From Megaustenia siamemsis (taxonomy: Eukaryota > Mollusca > Gastropoda > Stylommatophora > Ariophantidae), in the NCBI GenBank assembly GCA_032433765.1, contig JAVIAB010000156.1:85295015-85359014 (forward strand): a stretch of 64,000 nucleotides of DNA, in the 5' to 3' direction. The number at the start of each line of letters is the position of its first letter. Position 1 is the stretch's first letter. The translations under genes and the position numbers were made by a program. A model generated the notes under the pieces. The model did not search any database, had not been told where the DNA came from, and saw only the letters and a list, made by a program, of their open reading frames with translations. Below are positions 46,301-61,300 of the stretch, piece after piece.

Positions 46301-49300
46301 TGCCTAGATGGTTTACTGCCTAGATGGTTTACTGCCTAGCTGGTTTACTGCCTAGCTGGTTTACTGCCTAGATGGTTTACTGCCTAGATGGTTTACTGCC
46401 TAGATGGTTTACTGCCTAGCTGGTTTACTGCCTAGATGGTTTACTGCCTAGCTGGTTTACTGCCTAGATGGTTTACTGCCTAGCTGGTTTACTGCCTAGA
46501 TGGTTTACTGCCTAGCTGGTTTACTGCCTAGCTGGTTTACTGCCTAGCTGGTTTACTGCCTAGATGGTTTACTGCCTAGCTGGTTTACTGCCTAGCTGGT
46601 TTACTGCCTAGATGGTTTACTGCCTAGATGGTTTACTGCCTAGATGGTTTACTGCCTAGCTGGTTTACTGCCTAGCTGGTTTACTGCCTAGATGGTTTAC
46701 TGCCTAGATGGTTTACTGCCTAGCTGGTTTACTGCATAGCTGGTTTACTGCCTAGCTGGTTTACTGCCTAGATGGTTTACTGCCTAGCTGGTTTACTGCC
46801 TAGTGGTTTACTGCCTAGCTGGTTTACTGCCTAGATGGTTTACTGCCTAGCTGGTTTACTGCCTAGATGGTTTACTGCCTAGATGGTTTACTGCCTAGCT
46901 GGTTTACTGCCTAGCTGGTTTACTGCCTAGCTGGTTTACTGCCTAGCTGGTTTACTGCCTAGATGGTTTACTGCCTAGCTGGTTTACTGCCTAGATGGTT
47001 TACTGCCTAGCTGGTTTACTGCCTAGATGGTTTACTGCCTAGCTGGTTTACTGCCTAGCTGGTTTACTGCCTAGCTGGTTTACTGCCTAGTTGGTTTACT
47101 GCATAGCTGGTTTACTGCCTAGCTGGTTTACTGCCTAGCTGGTTTACTGCCTAGCTGGTTTACTGCCTAGATGGTTTACTGCCTAGTGGGTTTACTGCCT
47201 AGTGGTTTACTGCCTAGTTGGTTTACTGCCTAGCTGGTTTACTGCCTAGCTGGTTTACTGCCTAGCTGGTTTACTGCCTAGATGGTTTACTGCCTAGCTG
47301 GTTTACTGCCTAGTGGTTTACTGCATAGTTGGTTTACTGCCTAGCTGGTTTACTGCCTAGCTGGTTTACTGCCTAGCTGGTTTACTGCCTAGCTGGTTTA
47401 CTGCCTAGCTGGTTTACTGCCTAGCTGGTTTACTGCCTAGCTGGTTTACTGCCTAGCTGGTTTACTGCCTAGATGGTTTACTGCCTAGATGGTTTACTGC
47501 CTAGCTGGTTTACTGCCTAGCTGGTTTACTGCCTAGCTGGTTTACTGCCTAGCTGGTTTACTGCCTAGCTGGTTTACTGCCTAGATGGTTTACTGCCTAG
47601 ATGGTTTACTGCCTAGATGGTTTACTGCCTAGATGGTTTACTGCCTAGCTGGTTTACTGCCTAGCTGGTTTACTGCCTAGCTGGTTTACTGCCTAGCTGG
47701 TTTACTGCCTAGCTGGTTTACTGCCTAGTTGGTTTACTGCCTAGCTGGTTTACTGCCTAGCTGGTTTACTGCCTAGCTGGTTTACTGCCTAGCTGGTTTA
47801 CTGCATAGCTGGTTTACTGCCTAGCTGGTTTACTGCCTAGCTGGTTTACTGCCTAGCTGGTTTACTGCCTAGCTGGTTTACTGCATAGCTGGTTTACTGC
47901 CTAGTGGTTTACTGCCTAGCTGGTTTACTGCCTAGCTGGTTTACTGCCTAGATGGTTTACTGCCTAGCTGGTTTACTGCCTAGATGGTTTACTGCCTAGA
48001 TGGTTTACTGCCTAGCTGGTTTACTGCCTAGCTGGTTTACTGCCTAGATGGTTTACTGCCTAGATGGTTTACTGCCTAGATGGTTTACTGCCTAGCTGGT
48101 TTACTGCCTAGATGGTTTACTGCCTAGCTGGTTTACTGCCTAGATGGTTTACTGCCTAGCTGGTTTACTGCCTAGATGGTTTACTGCCTAGATGGTTTAC
48201 TGCCTAGCTGGTTTACTGCCTAGCTGGTTTACTGCCTAGCTGGTTTACTGCCTAGCTGGTTTACTGCCTAGATGGTTTACTGCCTAGATGGTTTACTGCC
48301 TAGATGGTTTACTGCCTAGATGGTTTACTGCCTAGCTGGTTTACTGCCTAGCTGGTTTACTGCATAGCTGGTTTACTGCCTAGCTGGTTTACTGCATAGC
48401 TGGTTTACTGCCTAGCTGGTTTACTGCCTAGATGGTTTACTGCCTAGCTGGTTTACTGCCTAGATGGTTTACTGCCTAGCTGGTTTACTGCCTAGCTGGT
48501 TTACTGCATAGCTGGTTTACTGCCTAGTTGGTTTACTGCCTAGCTGGTTTACTGCCTAGCTGGTTTACTGCCTAGATGGTTTACTGCCTAGCTGGTTTAC
48601 TGCCTAGCTGGTTTACTGCCTAGATGGTTTACTGCCTAGCTGGTTTACTGCCTAGATGGTTTACTGCCTAGATGGTTTACTGCCTAGCTGGTTTACTGCC
48701 TAGATGGTTTACTGCCTAGCTGGTTTACTGCCTAGATGGTTTACTGCCTAGATGGTTTACTGCCTAGCTGGTTTACTGCCTAGCTGGTTTACTGCCTAGA
48801 TGGTTTACTGCCTAGCTGGTTTACTGCCTAGCTGGTTTACTGCCTAGATGGTTTACTGCATAGCTGGTTTACTGCCTAGCTGGTTTACTGCCTAGCTGGT
48901 TTACTGCCTAGCTGGTTTACTGCCTAGCTGGTTTACTGCCTAGCTGGTTTACTGCCTAGCTGGTTTACTGCCTAGCTGGTTTACTGCATAGCTGGTTTAC
49001 TGCCTAGATGGTTTACTGCCTAGCTGGTTTACTGCCTAGATGGTTTACTGCCTAGATGGTTTACTGCCTAGATGGTTTACTGCCTAGCTGGTTTACTGCC
49101 TAGCTGGTTTACTGCCTAGATGGTTTACTGCCTAGCTGGTTTACTGCCTAGATGGTTTACTGCCTAGCTGGTTTACTGCCTAGATGGTTTACTGCCTAGC
49201 TGGTTTACTGCCTAGATGGTTTACTGCCTAGATGGTTTACTGCCTAGATGGTTTACTGCCTAGCTGGTTTACTGCCTAGATGGTTTACTGCCTAGCTGGT

Positions 49301-52300
49301 TTACTGCCTAGTGGTTTACTGCCTAGATGGTTTACTGCCTAGCTGGTTTACTGCCTAGCTGGTTTACTGCCTAGATGGTTTACTGCCTAGATGGTTTACT
49401 GCCTAGCTGGTTTACTGCATAGCTGGTTTACTGCCTAGCTGGTTTACTGCCTAGCTGGTTTACTGCCTAGATGGTTTACTGCCTAGATGGTTTACTGCCT
49501 AGCTGGTTTACTGCCTAGCTGGTTTACTGCATAGCTGGTTTACTGCCTAGCTGGTTTACTGCCTAGATGGTTTACTGCCTAGCTGGTTTACTGCCTAGAT
49601 GGTTTACTGCATAGCTGGTTTACTGCCTAGCTGGTTTACTGCCTAGCTGGTTTACTGCCTAGCTGGTTTACTGCCTAGCTGGTTTACTGCCTAGCTGGTT
49701 TACTGCCTAGCTGGTTTACTGCCTAGATGGTTTACTGCCTAGCTGGTTTACTGCCTAGCTGGTTTACTGCCTAGCTGGTTTACTGCATAGTTGGTTTACT
49801 GCCTAGATGGTTTACTGCCTAGCTGGTTTACTGCCTAGCTGGTTTACTGCCTAGATGGTTTACTGCCTAGCTGGTTTACTGCCTAGCTGGTTTACTGCCT
49901 AGCTGGTTTACTGCCTAGCTGGTTTACTGCCTAGATGGTTTACTGCCTAGATGGTTTACTGCCTAGCTGGTTTACTGCCTAGCTGGTTTACTGCATAGCT
50001 GGTTTACTGCCTAGCTGGTTTACTGCCTAGATGGTTTACTGCCTAGCTGGTTTACTGCCTAGATGGTTTACTGCCTAGCTGGTTTACTGCCTAGATGGTT
50101 TACTGCCTAGCTGGTTTACTGCCTAGCTGGTTTACTGCCTAGTTGGTTTACTGCCTAGCTGGTTTACTGCATAGCTGGTTTACTGCCTAGCTGGTTTACT
50201 GCCTAGCTGGTTTACTGCCTAGCTGGTTTACTGCCTAGATGGTTTACTGCATAGCTGGTTTACTGCCTAGCTGGTTTACTGCCTAGATGGTTTACTGCCT
50301 AGCTGGTTTACTGCCTAGATGGTTTACTGCCTAGCTGGTTTACTGCCTAGCTGGTTTACTGCCTAGCTGGTTTACTGCCTAGCTGGTTTACTGCCTAGCT
50401 GGTTTACTGCCTAGCTGGTTTACTGCCTAGCTGGTTTACTGCCTAGCTGGTTTACTGCCTAGCTGGTTTACTGCCTAGCTGGTTTACTGCATAGCTGGTT
50501 TACTGCCTAGCTGGTTTACTGCATAGCTGGTTTACTGCCTAGTTGGTTTACTGCCTAGCTGGTTTACTGCCTAGCTGGTTTACTGCCTAGATGGTTTACT
50601 GCCTAGCTGGTTTACTGCCTAGCTGGTTTACTGCCTAGCTGGTTTACTGCCTAGATGGTTTACTGCCTAGATGGTTTACTGCCTAGCTGGTTTACTGCCT
50701 AGATGGTTTACTGCCTAGATGGTTTACTGCCTAGATGGTTTACTGCCTAGCTGGTTTACTGCCTAGCTGGTTTACTGCCTAGATGGTTTACTGCCTAGCT
50801 GGTTTACTGCCTAGATGGTTTACTGCCTAGATGGTTTACTGCCTAGCTGGTTTACTGCCTAGCTGGTTTACTGCCTAGCTGGTTTACTGCCTAGCTGGTT
50901 TACTGCCTAGCTGGTTTACTGCCTAGATGGTTTACTGCCTAGCTGGTTTACTGCCTAGCTGGTTTACTGCCTAGCTGGTTTACTGCATAGCTGGTTTACT
51001 GCCTAGCTGGTTTACTGCCTAGCTGGTTTACTGCCTAGCTGGTTTACTGCCTAGCTGGTTTACTGCCTAGCTGGTTTACTGCCTAGCTGGTTTACTGCAT
51101 AGCTGGTTTACTGCCTAGCTGGTTTACTGCCTAGATGGTTTACTGCCTAGCTGGTTTACTGCCTAGCTGGTTTACTGCCTAGATGGTTTACTGCCTAGAT
51201 GGTTTACTGCCTAGCTGGTTTACTGCCTAGATGGTTTACTGCCTAGCTGGTTTACTGCCTAGATGGTTTACTGCCTAGTTGGTTTACTGCCTAGATGGTT
51301 TACTGCCTAGCTGGTTTACTGCCTAGCTGGTTTACTGCCTAGCTGGTTTACTGCCTAGATGGTTTACTGCCTAGCTGGTTTACTGCCTAGATGGTTTACT
51401 GCCTAGATGGTTTACTGCCTAGATGGTTTACTGCCTAGATGGTTTACTGCCTAGCTGGTTTACTGCCTAGATGGTTTACTGCCTAGATGGTTTACTGCCT
51501 AGCTGGTTTACTGCCTAGATGGTTTACTGCCTAGATGGTTTACTGCCTAGATGGTTTACTGCCTAGCTGGTTTACTGCCTAGATGGTTTACTGCCTAGTT
51601 GGTTTACTGCCTAGATGGTTTACTGCCTAGTGGTTTACTGCCTAGATGGTTTACTGCCTAGTTGGTTTACTGCCTAGCTGGTTTACTGCCTAGCTGGTTT
51701 ACTGCCTAGATGGTTTACTGCCTAGCTGGTTTACTGCCTAGCTGGTTTACTGCCTAGATGGTTTACTGCCTAGCTGGTTTACTGCCTAGCTGGTTTACTG
51801 CATAGCTGGTTTACTGCCTAGCTGGTTTACTGCCTAGATGGTTTACTGCCTAGCTGGTTTACTGCCTAGATGGTTTACTGCCTAGATGGTTTACTGCCTA
51901 GATGGTTTACTGCCTAGCTGGTTTACTGCCTAGCTGGTTTACTGCCTAGATGGTTTACTGCCTAGCTGGTTTACTGCCTAGCTGGTTTACTGCCTAGCTG
52001 GTTTACTGCCTAGCTGGTTTACTGCCTAGATGGTTTACTGCATAGCTGGTTTACTGCCTAGCTGGTTTACTGCCTAGATGGTTTACTGCATAGCTGGTTT
52101 ACTGCCTAGATGGTTTACTGCCTAGCTGGTTTACTGCCTAGCTGGTTTACTGCCTAGCTGGTTTACTGCATAGCTGGTTTACTGCCTAGCTGGTTTACTG
52201 CCTAGCTGGTTTACTGCCTAGCTGGTTTACTGCCTAGATGGTTTACTGCCTAGATGGTTTACTGCCTAGCTGGTTTACTGCCTAGCTGGTTTACTGCCTA

Positions 52301-55300
52301 GATGGTTTACTGCCTAGATGGTTTACTGCCTAGATGGTTTACTGCCTAGATGGTTTACTGCCTAGATGGTTTACTGCCTAGATGGTTTACTGCCTAGCTG
52401 GTTTACTGCCTAGCTGGTTTACTGCCTAGTTGGTTTACTGCCTAGATGGTTTACTGCCTAGTTGGTTTACTGCCTAGTTGGTTTACTGCATAGCTGGTTT
52501 ACTGCATAGCTGGTTTACTGCATAGCTGGTTTACTGCCTAGATGGTTTACTGCCTAGCTGGTTTACTGCCTAGATGGTTTACTGCCTAGATGGTTTACTG
52601 CCTAGCTGGTTTACTGCCTAGCTGGTTTACTGCCTAGCTGGTTTACTGCCTAGCTGGTTTACTGCCTAGATGGTTTACTGCCTAGCTGGTTTACTGCCTA
52701 GATGGTTTACTGCCTAGCTGGTTTACTGCCTAGCTGGTTTACTGCCTAGATGGTTTACTGCCTAGCTGGTTTACTGCCTAGCTGGTTTACTGCCTAGCTG
52801 GTTTACTGCCTAGATGGTTTACTGCCTAGCTGGTTTACTGCATAGCTGGTTTACTGCCTAGCTGGTTTACTGCATAGTTGGTTTACTGCCTAGATGGTTT
52901 ACTGCCTAGCTGGTTTACTGCCTAGCTGGTTTACTGCCTAGATGGTTTACTGCCAGCTGGTTTACTGCCTAGCTGGTTTACTGCCTAGCTGGTTTACTGC
53001 CTAGCTGGTTTACTGCCTAGATGGTTTACTGCCTAGATGGTTTACTGCCTAGCTGGTTTACTGCCTAGCTGGTTTACTGCCTAGCTGGTTTACTGCCTAG
53101 CTGGTTTACTGCCTAGCTGGTTTACTGCCTAGCTGGTTTACTGCCTAGATGGTTTACTGCCTAGCTGGTTTACTGCCTAGATGGTTTACTGCCTAGCTGG
53201 TTTACTGCCTAGCTGGTTTACTGCCTAGATGGTTTACTGCCTAGCTGGTTTACTGCCTAGATGGTTTACTGCCTAGATGGTTTACTGCCTAGCTGGTTTA
53301 CTGCCTAGATGGTTTACTGCCTAGCTGGTTTACTGCCTAGCTGGTTTACTGCCTAGCTGGTTTACTGCCTAGCTGGTTTACTGCCTAGCTGGTTTACTGC
53401 CTAGCTGGTTTACTGCCTAGCTGGTTTACTGCCTAGCTGGTTTACTGCCTAGCTGGTTTACTGCCTAGTTGGTTTACTGCCTAGCTGGTTTACTGCCTAG
53501 CTGGTTTACTGCCTAGATGGTTTACTGCCTAGCTGGTTTACTGCCTAGCTGGTTTACTGCCTAGCTGGTTTACTGCCTAGATGGTTTACTGCCTAGATGG
53601 TTTACTGCCTAGATGGTTTACTGCCTAGATGGTTTACTGCCTAGCTGGTGGTTTACTGCCTAGATGGTTTACTGCCTAGATGGTTTACTGCCTAGATGGT
53701 TTACTGCCTAGCTGGTTTACTGCCTAGCTGGTTTACTGCCTAGATGGTTTACTGCCTAGCTGGTTTACTGCCTAGCTGGTTTACTGCCTAGCTGGTTTAC
53801 TGCATAGCTGGTTTACTGCCTAGCTGGTTTACTGCCTAGCTGGTTTACTGCCTAGCTGGTTTACTGCCTAGCTGGTTTACTGCCTAGCTGGTTTACTGCC
53901 TAGCTGGTTTACTGCATAGCTGGTTTACTGCCTAGTTGGTTTACTGCCTAGCTGGTTTACTGCCTAGCTGGTTTACTGCCTAGATGGTTTACTGCCTAGC
54001 TGGTTTACTGCCTAGATGGTTTACTGCCTAGATGGTTTACTGCCTAGATGGTTTACTGCCTAGATGGTTTACTGCCTAGCTGGTTTACTGCCTAGATGGT
54101 TTACTGCCTAGATGGTTTACTGCCTAGTTGGTTTACTGCCTAGATGGTTTACTGCCTAGCTGGTTTACTGCCTAGCTGGTTTACTGCCTAGCTGGTTTAC
54201 TGCCTAGATGGTTTACTGCCTAGCTGGTTTACTGCCTAGATGGTTTACTGCCTAGATGGTTTACTGCCTAGCTGGTTTACTGCCTAGATGGTTTACTGCC
54301 TAGCTGGTTTACTGCCTAGATGGTTTACTGCCTAGATGGTTTACTGCCTAGCTGGTTTACTGCCTAGATGGTTTACTGCCTAGATGGTTTACTGCCTAGA
54401 TGGTTTACTGCCTAGCTGGTTTACTGCCTAGATGGTTTACTGCCTAGTTGGTTTACTGCCTAGATGGTTTACTGCCTAGTTGGTTTACTGCCTAGATGGT
54501 TTACTGCCTAGTGGTTTACTGCCTAGCTGGTTTACTGCCTAGCTGGTTTACTGCCTAGATGGTTTACTGCCTAGCTGGTTTACTGCCTAGCTGGTTTACT
54601 GCCTAGATGGTTTACTGCCTAGCTGGTTTACTGCCTAGCTGGTTTACTGCATAGCTGGTTTACTGCCTAGCTGGTTTACTGCCTAGATGGTTTACTGCCT
54701 AGCTGGTTTACTGCCTAGATGGTTTACTGCCTAGATGGTTTACTGCCTAGATGGTTTACTGCCTAGCTGGTTTACTGCCTAGTTGGTTTACTGCCTAGAT
54801 GGTTTACTGCATAGCTGGTTTACTGCCTAGCTGGTTTACTGCCTAGCTGGTTTACTGCCTAGCTGGTTTACTGCCTAGATGGTTTACTGCATAGCTGGTT
54901 TACTGCCTAGCTGGTTTACTGCATAGCTGGTTTACTGCCTAGCTGGTTTACTGCCTAGCTGGTTTACTGCCTAGCTGGTTTACTGCCTAGATGGTTTACT
55001 GCCTAGCTGGTTTACTGCCTAGATGGTTTACTGCCTAGATGGTTTACTGCCTAGCTGGTTTACTGCCTAGCTGGTTTACTGCCTAGATGGTTTACTGCCT
55101 AGATGGTTTACTGCCTAGATGGTTTACTGCCTAGCTGGTTTACTGCCTAGATGGTTTACTGCCTAGTTGGTTTACTGCCTAGATGGTTTACTGCCTAGCT
55201 GGTTTACTGCCTAGATGGTTTACTGCCTAGCTGGTTTACTGCCTAGCTGGTTTACTGCCTAGCTGGTTTACTGCCTAGATGGTTTACTGCCTAGCTGGTT

Positions 55301-58300
55301 TACTGCCTAGCTGGTTTACTGCCTAGATGGTTTACTGCCTAGATGGTTTACTGCCTAGATGGTTTACTGCCTAGCTGGTTTACTGCCTAGCTGTTTTACT
55401 GCCTAGATGGTTTACTGCCTAGATGGTTTACTGCCTAGCTGGTTTACTGCATAGCTGGTTTACTGCCTAGTTGGTTTACTGCCTAGATGGTTTACTGCAT
55501 AGTTGGTTTACTGCCTAGTTGGTTTACTGCATAGCTGGTTTACTGCCTAGATGGTTTACTGCCTAGCTGGTTTACTGCCTAGATGGTTTACTGCCTAGAT
55601 GGTTTACTGCCTAGCTGGTTTACTGCCTAGCTGGTTTACTGCCTAGCTGGTTTACTGCCTAGCTGGTTTACTGCCTAGATGGTTTACTGCCTAGCTGGTT
55701 TACTGCCTAGATGGTTTACTGCCTAGCTGGTTTACTGCCTAGATGGTTTACTGCCTAGCTGGTTTACTGCCTAGCTGGTTTACTGCCTAGCTGGTTTACT
55801 GCCTAGTTGGTTTACTGCCTAGCTGGTTTACTGCCTAGTTGGTTTACTGCCTAGCTGGTTTACTGCCTAGTTGGTTTACTGCCTAGCTGGTTTACTGCCT
55901 AGCTGGTTTACTGCCTAGATGGTTTACTGCATAGTGGTTTACTGCCTAGATGGTTTACTGCCTAGATGGTTTACTGCCTAGCTGGTTTACTGCCTAGCTG
56001 GTTTACTGCATAGCTGGTTTACTGCATAGCTGGTTTACTGCATAGCTGGTTTACTGCCTAGTTGGTTTACTGCCTAGCTGGTTTACTGCCTAGCTGGTTT
56101 ACTGCCTAGCTGGTTTACTGCATAGCTGGTTTACTGCATAGCTGGTTTACTGCCTAGCTGGTTTACTGCCTAGCTGGTTTACTGCCTAGCTGGTTTACTG
56201 CCTAGCTGGTTTACTGCCTAGCTGGTTTACTGCCTAGCTGGTTTACTGCCTAGTTGGTTTACTGCCTAGCTGGTTTACTGCCTAGATGGTTTACTGCCTA
56301 GCTGGTTTACTGCCTAGATGGTTTACTGCCTAGATGGTTTACTGCCTAGCTGGTTTACTGCCTAGCTGGTTTACTGCCTAGATGGTTTACTGCCTAGATG
56401 GTTTACTGCCTAGATGGTTTACTGCCTAGCTGGTTTACTGCCTAGATGGTTTACTGCCTAGCTGGTTTACTGCCTAGATGGTTTACTGCCTAGTTGGTTT
56501 ACTGCCTAGATGGTTTACTGCCTAGCTGGTTTACTGCCTAGCTGGTTTACTGCCTAGCTGGTTTACTGCCTAGATGGTTTACTGCCTAGCTGGTTTACTG
56601 CCTAGATGGTTTACTGCCTAGATGGTTTACTGCCTAGCTGGTTTACTGCCTAGATGGTTTACTGCCTAGCTGGTTTACTGCCTAGATGGTTTACTGCCTA
56701 GTTGGTTTACTGCCTAGATGGTTTACTGCCTAGTTGGTTTACTGCCTAGATGGTTTACTGCCTAGCTGGTTTACTGCCTAGTGGTTTACTGCCTAGATGG
56801 TTTACTGCCTAGCTGGTTTACTGCCTAGCTGGTTTACTGCCTAGCTGGTTTACTGCCTAGCTGGTTTACTGCCTAGCTGGTTTACTGCCTAGCTGGTTTA
56901 CTGCCTAGATGGTTTACTGCCTAGCTGGTTTACTGCCTAGATGGTTTACTGCCTAGATGGTTTACTGCCTAGATGGTTTACTGCCTAGCTGGTTTACTGC
57001 CTAGCTGGTTTACTGCCTAGTTGGTTTACTGCCTAGATGGTTTACTGCCTAGCTGGTTTACTGCCTAGCTGGTTTACTGCCTAGCTGGTTTACTGCCTAG
57101 ATGGTTTACTGCCTAGCTGGTTTACTGCCTAGATGGTTTACTGCCTAGCTGGTTTACTGCCTAGCTGGTTTACTGCCTAGCTGGTTTACTGCCTAGATGG
57201 TTTACTGCCTAGCTGGTTTACTGCCTAGCTGGTTTACTGCCTAGATGGTTTACTGCCTAGATGGTTTACTGCCTAGATGGTTTACTGCCTAGATGGTTTA
57301 CTGCCTAGCTGGTTTACTGCCTAGCTGTTTTACTGCCTAGATGGTTTACTGCCTAGATGGTTTACTGCCTAGCTGGTTTACTGCATAGCTGGTTTACTGC
57401 CTAGTGGTTTACTGCCTAGATGGTTTACTGCATAGCTGGTTTACTGCCTAGCTGGTTTACTGCCTAGCTGGTTTACTGCCTAGATGGTTTACTGCCTAGC
57501 TGGTTTACTGCCTAGATGGTTTACTGCCTAGATGGTTTACTGCCTAGCTGGTTTACTGCCTAGCTGGTTTACTGCATAGCTGGTTTACTGCCTAGCTGGT
57601 TTACTGCCTAGATGGTTTACTGCCTAGCTGGTTTACTGCCTAGATGGTTTACTGCCTAGCTGGTTTACTGCCTAGATGGTTTACTGCCTAGCTGGTTTAC
57701 TGCCTAGCTGGTTTACTGCCTAGCTGGTTTACTGCCTAGTTGGTTTACTGCATAGCTGGTTTACTGCATAATTGGTTTACTGCCTAGCTGGTTTACTGCC
57801 TAGCTGGTTTACTGCCTAGATGGTTTACTGCCTAGTTGGTTTACTGCATAGTTGGTTTACTGCCTAGTTGGTTTACTGCCTAGCTGGTTTACTGCATAGC
57901 TGGTTTACTGCCTAGCTGGTTTACTGCCTAGATGGTTTACTGCCTAGTGGTTTACTGCCTAGTTGGTTTACTGCATAGTTGGTTTACTGCCTAGCTGGTT
58001 TACTGCCTAGATGGTTTACTGCCTAGCTGGTTTACTGCCTAGCTGGTTTACTGCCTAGCTGGTTTACTGCCTAGCTGGTTTACTGCCTAGCTGGTTTACT
58101 GCCTAGATGGTTTACTGCCTAGATGGTTTACTGCATAGCTGGTTTACTGCCTAGCTGGTTTACTGCCTAGATGGTTTACTGCCTAGATGGTTTACTGCCT
58201 AGCTGGTTTACTGCATAGCTGGTTTACTGCCTAGATGGTTTACTGCATAGCTGGTTTACTGCCTAGCTGGTTTACTGCCTAGATGGTTTACTGCCTAGCT

Positions 58301-61300
58301 GGTTTACTGCCTAGATGGTTTACTGCCTAGCTGGTTTACTGCCTAGCTGGTTTACTGCATAGCTGGTTTACTGCCTAGCTGGTTTACTGCCTAGCTGGTT
58401 TACTGCATAGCTGGTTTACTGCCTAGATGGTTTACTGCCTAGCTGGTTTACTGCCTAGATGGTTTACTGCCTAGATGGTTTACTGCCTAGATGGTTTACT
58501 GCATAGCTGGTTTACTGCATAGCTGGTTTACTGCCTAGATGGTTTACTGCCTAGTTGGTTTACTGCCTAGATGGTTTACTGCCTAGTTGGTTTACTGCCT
58601 AGATGGTTTACTGCCTAGCTGGTTTACTGCCTAGTTGGTTTACTGCCTAGATGGTTTACTGCCTAGCTGGTTTACTGCCTAGCTGGTTTACTGCCTAGCT
58701 GGTTTACTGCATAGCTGGTTTACTGCCTAGCTGGTTTACTGCCTAGCTGGTTTACTGCCTAGATGGTTTACTGCCTAGCTGGTTTACTGCCTAGCTGGTT
58801 TACTGCCTAGATGGTTTACTGCCTAGATGGTTTACTGCCTAGCTGGTTTACTGCCTAGCTGGTTTACTGCCTAGTTGGTTTACTGCCTAGATGGTTTACT
58901 GCCTAGCTGGTTACTGCCTAGCTGGTTTACTGCCTAGCTGGTTTACTGCCTAGATGGTTTACTGCATAGCTGGTTTACTGCCTAGATGGTTTACTGCCTA
59001 GCTGGTTTACTGCCTAGCTGGTTTACTGCCTAGCTGGTTTACTGCCTAGATGGTTTACTGCCTAGCTGGTTTACTGCCTAGCTGGTTTACTGCCTAGATG
59101 GTTTACTGCCTAGATGGTTTACTGCCTAGATGGTTTACTGCCTAGCTGGTTTACTGCCTAGCTGTTTTACTGCCTAGATGGTTTACTGCCTAGATGGTTT
59201 ACTGCCTAGCTGGTTTACTGCATAGCTGGTTTACTGCCTAGTTGGTTTACTGCCTAGATGGTTTACTGCATAGTTGGTTTACTGCCTAGTTGGTTTACTG
59301 CATAGCTGGTTTACTGCATAGCTGGTTTACTGCCTAGATGGTTTACTGCCTAGCTGGTTTACTGCCTAGATGGTTTACTGCCTAGATGGTTTACTGCCTA
59401 GCTGGTTTACTGCCTAGCTGGTTTACTGCCTAGCTGGTTTACTGCCTAGCTGGTTTACTGCCTAGATGGTTTACTGCCTAGCTGGTTTACTGCCTAGATG
59501 GTTTACTGCCTAGCTGGTTTACTGCCTAGATGGTTTACTGCCTAGCTGGTTTACTGCCTAGCTGGTTTACTGCCTAGCTGGTTTACTGCCTAGTTGGTTT
59601 ATTGCATAGCTGGTTTACTGCCTAATGGTTTACTGCCTAGCTGGTTACTGCCTAGCTGGTTTACTGCCTAGATGGTTTACTGCCTAGTTGGTTTACTGCA
59701 TAGTTGGTTTACTGCCTAGTTGGTTTACTGCATAGCTGGTTTACTGCCTAGCTGGTTTACTGCCTAGCTGGTTTACTGCCTAGATGGTTTACTGCCTAGT
59801 TGGTTTACTGCATAGTTGGTTTACTGCCTAGTTGGTTTACTGCCATAGCTGGTTTACTGCATAGTTGGTTTACTGCCTAGCTGGTTTACTGCATAGCTGG
59901 TTTACTGCCTAGCTGGTTTACTGCCTAGCTGGTTTACTGCCTAGCTGGTTTACTGCCTAGATGGTTTACTGCCTAATGGTTTACTGCATAGCTGGTTTAC
60001 TGCCTAGCTGGTTTACTGCCTAGATGGTTTACTGCCTAGATGGTTTACTGCCTAGCTGGTTTACTGCATAGCTGGTTTACTGCCTAGATGGTTTACTGCC
60101 TAGCTGGTTTACTGCCTAGCTGGTTTACTGCCTAGATGGTTTACTGCCTAGCTGGTTTACTGCCTAGATGGTTTACTGCCTAGCTGGTTTACTGCCTAGC
60201 TGGTTTACTGCATAGCTGGTTTACTGCCTAGCTGGTTTACTGCCTAGATGGTTTACTGCCTAGATGGTTTACTGCCTAGATGGGTTTACTGCCTAGCTGG
60301 TTTACTGCCTAGCTGGTTTACTGCCTAGCTGGTTTACTGCCTAGCTGGTTTACTGCATAGCTGGTTTACTGCCTAGCTGGTTTACTGCCTAGATGGTTTA
60401 CTGCATAGCTGGTTTACTGCCTAGATGGTTTACTGCCTAGCTGGTTTACTGCCTAGCTGGTTTACTGCATAGCTGGTTTACTGCCTAGTTGGTTTACTGC
60501 CTAGCTGGTTTACTGCCTAGCTGGTTTACTGCCTAGATGGTTTACTGCATAGCTGGTTTACTGCCTAGCTGGTTTACTGCCTAGATGGTTTACTGCCTAG
60601 CTGGTTTACTGCCTAGATGGTTTACTGCCTAGCTGGTTTACTGCCTAGATGGTTTACTGCCTAGATGGTTTACTGCCTAGCTGGTTTACTGCCTAGCTGG
60701 TTTACTGCCTAGATGGTTTACTGCCTAGCTGGTTTACTGCCTAGCTGGTTTACTGCCTAGATGGTTTACTGCATAGCTGGTTTACTGCCTAGCTGGTTTA
60801 CTGCCTAGCTGGTTTACTGCCTAGCTGGTTTACTGCCTAGCTGGTTTACTGCCGAGCTGGTTTACTGCATAGCTGGTTTACTGCCTAGCTGGTTTACTGC
60901 ATAGCTGGTTTACTGCCTAGATGGTTTACTGCCTAGCTGGTTTACTGCCTAGATGGTTTACTGCCTAGATGGTTTACTGCCTAGATGGTTTACTGCATAG
61001 CTGGTTTACTGCATAGCTGGTTTACTGCCTAGATGGTTTACTGCATAGCTGGTTTACTGCCTAGATGGTTTACTGCCTAGCTGGTTTACTGCCTAGATGG
61101 TTTACTGCCTAGATGGTTTACTGCCTAGCTGGTTTACTGCCTAGCTGGTTTACTGCCTAGATGGTTTACTGCCTAGATGGTTTACTGCCTAGATGGTTTA
61201 CTGCCTAGCTGGTTTACTGCCTAGATGGTTTACTGCCTAGTTGGTTTACTGCCTAGATGGTTTACTGCCTAGTTGGTTTACTGCCTAGATGGTTTACTGC